From positions 1 through 64,000 of the forward strand of contig JBARZY010000125.1 in assembly GCA_049650345.1 (NCBI GenBank): a stretch of 64,000 bases of DNA, given 5' to 3'. This stretch comes from Glaciecola sp049650345. Its GTDB lineage: Bacteria > Pseudomonadota > Gammaproteobacteria > Enterobacterales > Alteromonadaceae. The notes beneath the pieces were generated by a model, which was not told the DNA's origin, did not search any database, and worked only from the letters and a program-made list of their open reading frames with translations. Positions within the stretch are counted from its first letter, which is position 1. Each line of letters opens with the position of its first letter. This document shows positions 1-6,813 of the stretch, piece by piece. Made by a program: the position numbers and the translations under genes.

Positions 1-152
1 ACGAAGGCGCAGATATTGACGAATTGTCAGTAGCTAAAATCTTTGTTGATGAAGGCCCAACTATGAAGCGTATTAAGACACGTGCTAAAGGCCGTGCTGA
101 TCGTATTTTTAAGCGTAGCAGTCACATCACTGTGGTTGTGGCGGATAACTAG
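1..152 (+). CDS. rplV: 50S ribosomal protein L22 (3' part)
   Basis: Only the last 49 codons are in the window; the gene enters from the left edge and stops with TAG at 150-152. The visible end carries the basic L22 C-terminus, with the PTMKRIKTRAKGRADRI segment and the HITVVV beta strand before the final VADN. L22 lines the nascent-peptide exit tunnel of the large subunit and is an early assembly protein. It sits directly before rpsC, nine bases away, as in the S10 operon of enterobacteria, so it is co-transcribed with the following four genes. Confidence 0.95.
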   Translation, partial: EGADIDELSVAKIFVDEGPTMKRIKTRAKGRADRIFKRSSHITVVVADN

Positions 153-161
153 GAGTAGATA

Positions 162-866
162 ATGGGACAGAAGGTTCATCCTACCGGTATACGCCTGGGT
201 ATCAGCAAACCATGGAACTCTACTTGGTACGCTAATACAGCAGAATATGCCGACAATTTATATAGTGACCATCAAGTTCGTCAGTATCTGACTAAAGAAC
301 TTAAAAATGCATCACTTTCTAAAATCGTAATCGAACGTCCAGCTAAAAGCATTCGTGTCACTGTACACACTGCTCGCCCTGGTGTAGTAATCGGTAAGAA
401 AGGTGAAGACGTAGAAAAACTACGTAATCACATCACTAAGCTTGCTGGCGTGCCAGCACAAGTGAACATTGCCGAAGTTCGTAAGCCTGAATTAGACGCA
501 CAGTTAGTTGGAGATTCTATCTCTAGCCAGCTAGAACGTCGTGTTATGTTCCGTCGCGCCATGAAGCGTGCGGTACAAAACGCAATGCGCCTTGGCGCTT
601 TAGGTATTAAGGTAGAAGTTAGTGGTCGTTTAGGTGGTGCTGAAATCGCACGTGGTGAGTGGTATCGTGAAGGTCGTGTACCTTTGCATACATTCCGTGC
701 AGACATCGATTACGCAACATCTGAAGCATTAACCCAATATGGTATTATTGGTGTTAAGGTTTGGATCTTCAAAGGTGAAGTATTAGGTGGTTTACCACTT
801 ACTCAAGAGCAACCTGCTCCATCTGCACCTAAGAAGAAAGGCCGTAACGCTAAGCGAGAGGGCTAA
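162..866 (+). CDS. rpsC: 30S ribosomal protein S3
   Basis: S3 is a small-subunit head protein at the mRNA entry site. The 234-residue product is within one residue of the E. coli length. It shows the MGQKVHPTGIRLGI start, the KH domain with the GKKG loop near residue 80, and the C-terminal S3 domain with RLGGAEIARGEWYREGRVPLHT. The last 20 residues are Lys/Arg rich. An AGGAG sits just before the ATG. It is the second visible gene of the S10 operon, between rplV and rplP. Confidence 0.98.
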   Translation: MGQKVHPTGIRLGISKPWNSTWYANTAEYADNLYSDHQVRQYLTKELKNASLSKIVIERPAKSIRVTVHTARPGVVIGKKGEDVEKLRNHITKLAGVPAQVNIAEVRKPELDAQLVGDSISSQLERRVMFRRAMKRAVQNAMRLGALGIKVEVSGRLGGAEIARGEWYREGRVPLHTFRADIDYATSEALTQYGIIGVKVWIFKGEVLGGLPLTQEQPAPSAPKKKGRNAKREG

Positions 867-868
867 TC

Positions 869-1282
869 ATGTTACAACCAAAGCGTACGAAATTTCGTAA
901 AATGCATAAAGGTCGTAACCGTGGACTTGCTATTGCCGGTGGTAAAGTAAGTTTCGGCACCTATGGCCTTAAATCAATTGGTCGTGGTCGTATGACTGCT
1001 CGCCAAATTGAAGCAGCACGTCGTGCCATGACTCGTCATGTAAAACGTCAAGGTAAAATTTGGATCCGTGTGTTTCCTGATAAACCAATTACTGAGAAGC
1101 CTCTAGAAGTGCGTCAAGGTAAAGGTAAAGGTAACGTTGAATACTGGGTATGCCAAATTCAGCCAGGTCGTGTTTTATACGAGATGGAAGGTGTGCCAGA
1201 GGAACTTGCACGTGAAGCTTTTGCTTTAGCCGCTGCAAAGTTACCATTTAAGACAACCTTTGTAACTCGGACGGTGATGTAA
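869..1282 (+). CDS. rplP: 50S ribosomal protein L16
   Basis: L16 helps form the A-site tRNA pocket of the large subunit. The product is 137 residues, the usual size, starting MLQPKRTKFRKMHKGRN and including the conserved GRMTARQIEAARRAM segment. It begins two bases after the rpsC stop, and its TAA overlaps the rpmC ATG by one base (TAATG), which indicates translational coupling within the S10 operon. Confidence 0.98.
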   Translation: MLQPKRTKFRKMHKGRNRGLAIAGGKVSFGTYGLKSIGRGRMTARQIEAARRAMTRHVKRQGKIWIRVFPDKPITEKPLEVRQGKGKGNVEYWVCQIQPGRVLYEMEGVPEELAREAFALAAAKLPFKTTFVTRTVM

Positions 1283-1473
1283 TGAACGCGACAGAACTAA
1301 GAGAAAAAAGTGTAGACGAACTAAATGCTGAGTTGACTAACTTGCTTCGCGAGCAGTTTAACCTACGCATGCAGAACGCTACTGGTCAGTTAGAACAAAC
1401 TGCCCAACTTAAAACTGTACGTCGTACCATCGCACGTGTAAAAACAATACTGACTCAAAAGGCTGATAAATAA
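1282..1473 (+). CDS. rpmC: 50S ribosomal protein L29
   Basis: L29 sits at the exit of the peptide tunnel and forms part of the docking site for SRP and trigger factor. The 63-residue protein shows the typical two-helix pattern (MNATELREKSVDELNAEL, then LREQFNLRMQ, then TARV-type C-terminal helix). It overlaps rplP by one base at its start and rpsQ by one base at its end (TAATG both times), so rplP, rpmC and rpsQ are read as a coupled set. Confidence 0.97.
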   Translation: MNATELREKSVDELNAELTNLLREQFNLRMQNATGQLEQTAQLKTVRRTIARVKTILTQKADK

Positions 1474-1730
1474 TGACTGAACAGAAAGCTCGTACAGTTC
1501 AAGGCCGTGTGTCAAGCAACAAAATGGATAAAACCATTACTGTTGTTGTAGAACGATTTGTTAAACACCCAATTTATGGGAAGTTTATTAAACGTTCTAC
1601 TAAGTTACACGCACATGACGAAGCTAACGTTTGTAATGAAGGCGATTTAGTGTCTATCACTGAATGTCGTCCTTTGTCTAAGTCTAAGACTTGGATGTTA
1701 GTTGACGTATTAGAAAAAGCGCGCGTATAG
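1473..1730 (+). CDS. rpsQ: 30S ribosomal protein S17
   Basis: S17 is a primary 16S rRNA binding protein with an OB fold. The 85-residue product shows GRVSSNKMDKTITVVVERF and the later HDE-ANVCNEGDLVSITECRPLSKSKTW core of the family. It is the last gene of the S10 operon, as in E. coli. A strong intrinsic terminator follows 38 bases downstream. The spc operon (rplN onward), which usually comes next in gammaproteobacteria, is absent here. Confidence 0.98.
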   Translation: MTEQKARTVQGRVSSNKMDKTITVVVERFVKHPIYGKFIKRSTKLHAHDEANVCNEGDLVSITECRPLSKSKTWMLVDVLEKARV

Positions 1731-1768
1731 TCCGCATTTTCTAGCTGCATTTATGCACATAGTTAAAA

Positions 1769-1800
1769 GGCGCTACTGATAACAGTAGCGTCTTTTTTGT
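1769..1800 (+). terminator. Rho-independent terminator of the S10 operon
   Basis: The arms CGCTACTG (1771-1778) and CAGTAGCG (1783-1790) pair perfectly around the four-base loop ATAA. A G-T and a G-C pair extend the stem at the base, and a six-T run follows at 1793-1798. It lies downstream of rpsQ and separates the ribosomal operon from the spondin genes. Confidence 0.9.
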
Positions 1801-2008
1801 TTTGGTTTACGCAAGCCTGTTTCACTACTTGCCAAAACTTACCACGTTGTGCGTGTGATAAGTCATTATCAATTACTACTCATTTTGTTAATTACTTGTG
1901 ACACTTTAGTGACATCTTCCCTTTATTCTCAGTTTCAACATTTGGTTGCAAGCAAACCCAATGTGAATTCATTAAAAACAAAACTGACATAAATTTAGAG
2001 GGAAAACC
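1801..2008. other. Non-coding gap with promoter region of the spondin pair
   Basis: No gene is visible between the S10 terminator and the first spondin gene. The stretch is AT-rich and must hold the promoter of the downstream pair, but I could not pick out a convincing -35/-10 pair. The ribosome binding site AGAGGG lies at about 1999-2004. Confidence 0.5.
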
Positions 2009-2839
2009 ATGAACTGTTTTAAAAAATCACTCACCGCAGTAGCATTGACTAGTTGTCTTGCAATAGCATCAATTGGCGCGTCGCAAGCAGTTGAATTAGA
2101 AATTAGTATTACCAACCTGACTCAAGGGAATTACTTTACACCCCGTTTGGTTGTTGCGCATACCGATGCGGCTGACTTGTTTGAAGTCGGTGAAACAGCC
2201 TCCATGCCATTAACATGGATGGCAGAGGCTGGTGTTATTATGGATAGCCAAGAAGCCGCTTCGGCAGGACAAAACTTTGAGTCATTATTAGGTCCTGCTG
2301 ACACTGACAACGCCACAAACACTTGGCATTTTTTTGATGGCTTAGTTGCGCCGGCTACTACGGTCACTTATGCCTCGTTTGATACTCTCGATAAACCACT
2401 GCTTTCAATTGTGTCAATGTTAATCCCAACTAACGACGCATTTATTGGCTTAGATAGCATAGAAATCCCTACCGAAGCAGGTACGTACACATATTATGTA
2501 AACGCCTACGATGCAGGAACAGAACTTAACGATGAATTAAACAGCACACGCACTGATATCACTGGCCCCGGCGGCACTGCGCTTGGTGGTTATGGCGCAC
2601 CGGGCGTTGCTGGCGCAGGTGCTCCGCCTATTGCGCCATCCATGAGCGTTGGTGGTACTGGTGTGGCAAGTATTGTCGTATCAGGTGAAGTGGCCGATGG
2701 CACCGATGGTCCTGTTCATATTCATCGCAATACCTTGGGTGATACCTCAGCGTCATCTGGCGCAAGTGATCTTAATTCAACCGTGCACAGATGGTTAAAT
2801 CCAGTAGCCAAGGTCACTATTGTTGTTCCAGCATCTTAA
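2009..2839 (+). CDS. Secreted spondin-domain protein
   Basis: The 276-residue protein starts with a Sec signal peptide (about residues 1-27, cleavage after SQA). The mature part reads VELEISITNLTQGNYFTPRLVVAH and matches the bacterial Spondin_N type domain: a beta sandwich opening with an 'xITNLTxGQxxTP' strand, a central segment about long-lasting 'SMLIPTNDAFIGLD' and a closing 'VAKVTIVV' strand. Eukaryotic spondin domains bind lipids and extracellular matrix; the bacterial role is unknown. A good AGAGGG precedes the ATG. The next gene, 15 bases downstream, carries the same domain, so the two form an operon and probably arose by duplication. The family call is firm, the function is not. Confidence 0.8.
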   Translation: MNCFKKSLTAVALTSCLAIASIGASQAVELEISITNLTQGNYFTPRLVVAHTDAADLFEVGETASMPLTWMAEAGVIMDSQEAASAGQNFESLLGPADTDNATNTWHFFDGLVAPATTVTYASFDTLDKPLLSIVSMLIPTNDAFIGLDSIEIPTEAGTYTYYVNAYDAGTELNDELNSTRTDITGPGGTALGGYGAPGVAGAGAPPIAPSMSVGGTGVASIVVSGEVADGTDGPVHIHRNTLGDTSASSGASDLNSTVHRWLNPVAKVTIVVPAS

Positions 2840-2854
2840 TTACGGAGCGTAGAT

Positions 2855-3688
2855 ATGAAAAATTCAAAAAGAAATATTGTCGCTATTGTTGCCCTAGCGG
2901 CACTACTGTCGGCGTGTAGTGGCGATGATGGTGCAATTGGGCCACAAGGTCCACAAGGCGAAACAGGTGCACAAGGGCCGCAAGGTGATACAGGCAGTCA
3001 GGGTGACCAAGGCCCCACGGGTAGCTTTGGTGCTTACACAATTGAAGTAACTAATATTACCCACGGCCAACCTATGGCACCAAGCGCAATTATACTGCAT
3101 GAGCCAGGCTTTAACGGATTTGTTGCGGGTGAAGCTGCCAGTTTAGGCATAGAAACATTAGCAGAGGGTGGCTCGCCAGATATGTTAATCAGCGAGGCTC
3201 AAGATGCTACTCAGTTTTTGGATGCGACTACAACAGCAGGCATAAATCCACCGGGTGAAACCACAGCTCTCACAACATTTCTGGTACCTGAGCTAGACAT
3301 CGATAATGTACGAATAACCGTTGCGTCTATGCTAGTGGATACAAACGACGCATTTATTGGTGTTGATGCACATGATATCAGCAATATGACAGTGGGACAG
3401 CAGATGACTGTATTCGCACTTATATGGGATGCCGGCACTGAAGCTAACCTTGAAACATCAAGTACTATGCCTGGACCCGCTGCAACAGAAGCAGGAGGCG
3501 GTGGAGCTGGCGCAGGATTTGATGCTGCAAGAGACGATCTAATAGACGCCGTGAGAATTCACGCAGGTGTGGTTACATCGGCTAATGCGTCAGATGCTAG
3601 CCGTGAAGGCTTAAGTACTTCTGTGCTTGACCAGAGTGACCGCTTTGACAGTGTAGGTGCAAAGGTAGTTATTACAAGAACGCGTTAG
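2855..3688 (+). CDS. Lipoprotein with collagen-like stretch and spondin domain
   Basis: The 277-residue product has a lipoprotein signal with the lipobox LLSAC; Cys21 would be lipidated. From about residue 26 to 57 there is a run of Gly-x-y triplets rich in Pro, Gln, Glu and Asp (GPQGPQGETGAQG and so on), the pattern of bacterial collagen-like stalks. After this comes a spondin domain (YTIEVTNITHGQPMAPSAII, then SMLVDTNDAFIGVDA, ending GAKVVITRTR) that parallels the preceding gene. The likely picture is a membrane-anchored copy held on a stalk beside a soluble secreted copy. GGAG precedes the ATG and the gap to the first gene is only 15 bases. Function is unknown. Confidence 0.8.
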   Translation: MKNSKRNIVAIVALAALLSACSGDDGAIGPQGPQGETGAQGPQGDTGSQGDQGPTGSFGAYTIEVTNITHGQPMAPSAIILHEPGFNGFVAGEAASLGIETLAEGGSPDMLISEAQDATQFLDATTTAGINPPGETTALTTFLVPELDIDNVRITVASMLVDTNDAFIGVDAHDISNMTVGQQMTVFALIWDAGTEANLETSSTMPGPAATEAGGGGAGAGFDAARDDLIDAVRIHAGVVTSANASDASREGLSTSVLDQSDRFDSVGAKVVITRTR

Positions 3689-3712
3689 CACTGGGCACTA
3701 AGCGAACTACAG

Positions 3713-3747
3713 GGGCTGCTGAAGCGACATTTAGCAGCTTTATTTTT
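3713..3747 (+). terminator. Terminator of the spondin operon
   Basis: GCTGCTGAA (3715-3723) pairs with TTTAGCAGC (3730-3738) with one G-T pair, loop of six bases, followed by TTTATTTTT. It lies in the short gap between the spondin lipoprotein and the convergent gspC-like gene. Confidence 0.75.
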
Positions 3748-3769
3748 GCATGTATTGCTATATAAACAT

Positions 3770-4585
3770 CTATTTACTGACTTTTAACGCCTCTGAAGGG
3801 ATGTCTAAATAAAGTGTTATGAGACGTCCTTTGCGCATTACCTCGAACTCTAGTGTGTGTGCACTTTGCATCAACTCATTGATCACAGCTCGTTGTTCTT
3901 CCACGGTAACGCTCATGCCGTTAACTCTTTTTAATACATCATCTTCTTTAAAGCCAATTTGTGAAAACAGATCGCTGTTGATCCCAGGCTCAATCAACAT
4001 TCCATCAGCAATATACGGAGTAGGTGTATAGGTAACGATGTGTGACAAAATACGGGGTCGGGTACCAATTTGCTTGGCTGTCATGCTCAGGTAATCTTGC
4101 GTAGTCAGTGCTGTTTGTGCGCTTGATGGCTGCAACAAATTTGGCTCAACTAAGTACTTGGTGAGTGTTCTATTACCAACCTGATACACAATATGGTCTG
4201 TGTTAATTTGTAGTACTCGCACTGTGTTATTTAAAATCAGGTCGCCACCAATTACCTTATATAATGTGCCTTTGAATTCAATAAGCGCTCTAGCTTGTGT
4301 CGATAACACATCAATTCCTACCACTAAAAAAGTGACTTCATCGTCATGCAGTAAACTTCTAGTACTATCGTCAATATCTGGGCTGCCATGCAATTTGCTT
4401 TCTAAATAAGGAGATGCCTTGCTAGTTGACAGATATTGCTTGCTTACATTGTTTACATTGCTCGATTGGTAAGCGCTACTTGCCGTATCTGTTAAGTTCG
4501 GATTGTCGACATACAAGGTCGCTATTGAATATGCAGTTGCTATTAATAACAACATCAATAGCGCGATTATTCGTTTACTCAGCAT
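3770..4585 (-). CDS. GspC-like inner-membrane PDZ protein, orphan
   Basis: The 271-residue product has one N-terminal membrane helix (about residues 6-24). A periplasmic homology region follows at about 85-155 (VVGIDVLSTQARALIEFKGT, then VIGGDLILNNTVRVLQINTDHIVY), and a C-terminal PDZ-like domain at about 185-265 (GMLIEPGINSDLFSQIGFKEDDVLKRVNG). This is the architecture of GspC, the type II secretion subunit that links the inner-membrane platform to the secretin. No other gsp gene is nearby, so it is either a detached gspC or a paralogue. It is transcribed away from the secreted protease at 4885, which could be a substrate. The assignment rests on architecture and local motifs. Confidence 0.65.
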   Translation of the reverse strand: MLSKRIIALLMLLLIATAYSIATLYVDNPNLTDTASSAYQSSNVNNVSKQYLSTSKASPYLESKLHGSPDIDDSTRSLLHDDEVTFLVVGIDVLSTQARALIEFKGTLYKVIGGDLILNNTVRVLQINTDHIVYQVGNRTLTKYLVEPNLLQPSSAQTALTTQDYLSMTAKQIGTRPRILSHIVTYTPTPYIADGMLIEPGINSDLFSQIGFKEDDVLKRVNGMSVTVEEQRAVINELMQSAHTLEFEVMRKGRLITLYLDIPSEALKVSK

Positions 4586-4884
4586 ACTTATATTTACACG
4601 TAATGATTTATTAAGTATTTATCGGCTTGAAGTAAAGTTACTCCAGCAAACTTAAATTTCATAACTGACTTAAAAAATGAACGATAAACATTCATTTTAA
4701 AAAACGGTCATTTATTACAGGTGAACAAATTAAAAATATGAACATCATTTTTTAAGGATTTTTAAATTACCTATTTAACTTTATTATAATCAATGGTTTA
4801 TATTTCTTTCTGTGTTGGCATGTATCGTGCTTTGTGATGGGTCACAAGTAGTAGCGAATGGGTCGCTAGAGAAGAGGCTATAGC
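4586..4884. promoter_or_regulatory. Divergent promoter region with tandem hairpins
   Basis: This 299-bp AT-rich gap drives gspC-like leftward and the subtilase rightward. Close to the protease start are two consecutive perfect inverted repeats: TTGTGA (4832-4837) with TCACAA (4842-4847), and TAGCGA (4852-4857) with TCGCTA (4863-4868). Both enclose a TGGG-containing loop. They could form paired stem-loops in the leader RNA or be operator half sites. No clear sigma-70 hexamers were assigned. Confidence 0.45.
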
Positions 4885-6705
4885 ATGAGATTAATAAAAG
4901 GATTATTGATAACGGTCGTTACTTTGACATCTGCAGGTATGTTTTATATCAGCGGGTGGGCAGACGACACTCATTCAAATTCAGCCACTACAATCTCAAA
5001 TGAGCCCTTAGGCGAACAGTCGAAATCGTACATTATCCAAGGTGCTAAACCTGCTCATTTGCGCACTGTAGTGATGCAAGCTGGGGGGAATGTGGAAAAC
5101 GAATATCCCATTATTAATGCTGTCAGTGCAATGCTAACGCAACAGCAAGTGGCAATTATTCAACAGGTACATGGCCTGCGTATTCAAGACGACCGCACAA
5201 TAACGAGTATGAATAAGGGAAAATCTCAATATGCCCCAGGCATTCAAGCTAAGTTAGCGCGTATCAACAACAAAATTTCTGAACAAATAAGCGCGCATAA
5301 ATTACATGATATGGGCATCACTGGAAACAACGTAACAGTAGCCGTGATTGATAGCGGGGTTAATTTAGGCGGTAAAATCGGAAAATACTTATTCAGAGAT
5401 AGCCGCAACAAGCAGCGTGTATCGATTAAGTATGACGCAATTCGTGGCCACGAAACATACTACTATAACGATGACAGAAACGGTCACGGCACCCATGTGG
5501 CAGGTTTAGTCGCTAGTTCATTAAAAGATGATGATGGCAACTTCAATGGTATAGCACCCGATGTGCATTTATTGTCAGTTAGAGCATTTAATGCACATGG
5601 CGAATCTAGCTATTCACGAGTATTAGATGCCTTAAACTGGGTGTTTAACAACCGTTATCGATTTAAAATCAGAGTGGTTAACATGTCGCTAGGTGTCGAA
5701 GCAAGCAGCCACTACTGGGAAGACCCAATTAACCAGGCCGTTATGCGTTTATGGGACGCCGGTATCGTGGTGGTAAGTTCTGCGGGTAACAATGGTCGCG
5801 ATGTTGGTATTACGGTACCTGGCAATAACCCTTATGTGATAACGGTTGGGGCATTGAGCGACCACTCATCGCCTTTGGACTTCAGTGATGACAGAATAGC
5901 AACGTTCTCGTCAAAGGGCCCTACTGTTGAAGGTTTTGTCAAACCAGAAGTGGTTGCATTTGGTGTAAGCATAGCCAGCAAAATGGATATGAGATACTTT
6001 AGAAAACGTTACAAGCTCAATAAATTGGGACGTGATTATGCGGAAGTATCGGGTACCTCTCAAGCCGCCGCAATTGTATCGGGGGTAGCTGCATTAATCA
6101 TATCAAATCAACCCAATATTTCGCCAAATGACGTAAAATGTAAAATTATGGCGTCGGCGAAATCGGGTTACCAGCACCACAAACTTGCATTCAGTCCGTT
6201 TGAACAAGGCAGTGGTATGGTCAACGCGTACGATGCTGTGGTTAGCAATGCAAGTAATTGTGCCAATGTAAATCTAAACATCAAACAGGACTTACTCGGC
6301 GAGTCGCATTTTGCTGGGCCAAGTCGCTTAGATGCACAAGGTAACGCCTATATTGCCCTTGGTAACGGCGAAGTGCTTAGCCAAGGCGTAAGCTGGGGGA
6401 CAGATGCTATTGACCTTAACGGAATCTCGTGGGGCGATAGTATAACCAAATTACAAGGCGTGGGATGGTCTGACGGCACTACACGCTTACAAGGTGTTGC
6501 ATGGGGTGGCGGTAGAAGCGCGTTTAGAACGATGTCTTGGACAAATGCATTAATAGATTTGCAAGGTATTTCGTGGGGCGATTCGTTGTTGCAGTTACAA
6601 GGCACGAGCTGGGGAAATGGTATTAGCCTTCAATCCAGTGATTTAGACCTTGAACCCATTGACCCGAACATAATAATTGAGGTGTCGGAAAACGGCTGGC
6701 AGTAG
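4885..6705 (+). CDS. Secreted S8 (subtilisin-like) serine protease with Trp-repeat tail
   Basis: The 606-residue protease has a signal peptide (about 1-26) and an I9-type propeptide (about 48-105). The catalytic domain spans about 135-455, with Asp156 in VAVIDSG, His201 in NGHGTHVAG, the oxyanion Asn302 in SSAGNNG and Ser392 in SGTSQAAA; all key residues are present. The C-terminal part (about 499-583) is a tandem repeat in which Trp recurs exactly every 12 residues (504, 516, 528, 540, 552, 564, 576) in units like LQGISWGDS. AGAGG precedes the ATG. It should act outside the cell or on the surface. The tail may be a beta-structured binding or anchoring module. The gspC-like gene is divergent from it. 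Confidence 0.9.
   Translation: MRLIKGLLITVVTLTSAGMFYISGWADDTHSNSATTISNEPLGEQSKSYIIQGAKPAHLRTVVMQAGGNVENEYPIINAVSAMLTQQQVAIIQQVHGLRIQDDRTITSMNKGKSQYAPGIQAKLARINNKISEQISAHKLHDMGITGNNVTVAVIDSGVNLGGKIGKYLFRDSRNKQRVSIKYDAIRGHETYYYNDDRNGHGTHVAGLVASSLKDDDGNFNGIAPDVHLLSVRAFNAHGESSYSRVLDALNWVFNNRYRFKIRVVNMSLGVEASSHYWEDPINQAVMRLWDAGIVVVSSAGNNGRDVGITVPGNNPYVITVGALSDHSSPLDFSDDRIATFSSKGPTVEGFVKPEVVAFGVSIASKMDMRYFRKRYKLNKLGRDYAEVSGTSQAAAIVSGVAALIISNQPNISPNDVKCKIMASAKSGYQHHKLAFSPFEQGSGMVNAYDAVVSNASNCANVNLNIKQDLLGESHFAGPSRLDAQGNAYIALGNGEVLSQGVSWGTDAIDLNGISWGDSITKLQGVGWSDGTTRLQGVAWGGGRSAFRTMSWTNALIDLQGISWGDSLLQLQGTSWGNGISLQSSDLDLEPIDPNIIIEVSENGWQ
6379..6633 (+). repeat. Seven-unit 36-bp coding repeat (12-residue Trp repeat)
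   Basis: Within the protease gene, seven units of 36 bases encode degenerate copies of a 12-residue unit, consensus roughly LQGxSWGDxxxx. The Trp codons are spaced exactly 36 bases apart. The fifth unit is the most divergent (FRTMSWTNALID). The DNA is more divergent than the protein pattern, so this is an old expansion rather than recent slippage. Confidence 0.85.
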
Positions 6706-6727
6706 TGCGTGCGAAGATACTACTGCA

Positions 6728-6757
6728 AATAGTGCACACGAAGTTGTGTGCACTATT
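6728..6757 (+). terminator. Long hairpin after the protease gene
   Basis: AATAGTGCACAC (6728-6739) pairs perfectly with GTGTGCACTATT (6746-6757) around a six-base loop. No T-run follows, so it is either a weak terminator or an RNA-stabilising 3' hairpin for the protease message. Confidence 0.5.
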
Positions 6758-6813
6758 CATGAATACACATACATAGCCGATAGTACATTTAAATAATTCG
6801 GTTATTACTTGTC

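Noticed and set aside
4833..4846. CRP site ahead of the protease gene
   Set aside because: TGTGA and TCACA are present but separated by four bases; the CRP consensus requires six.
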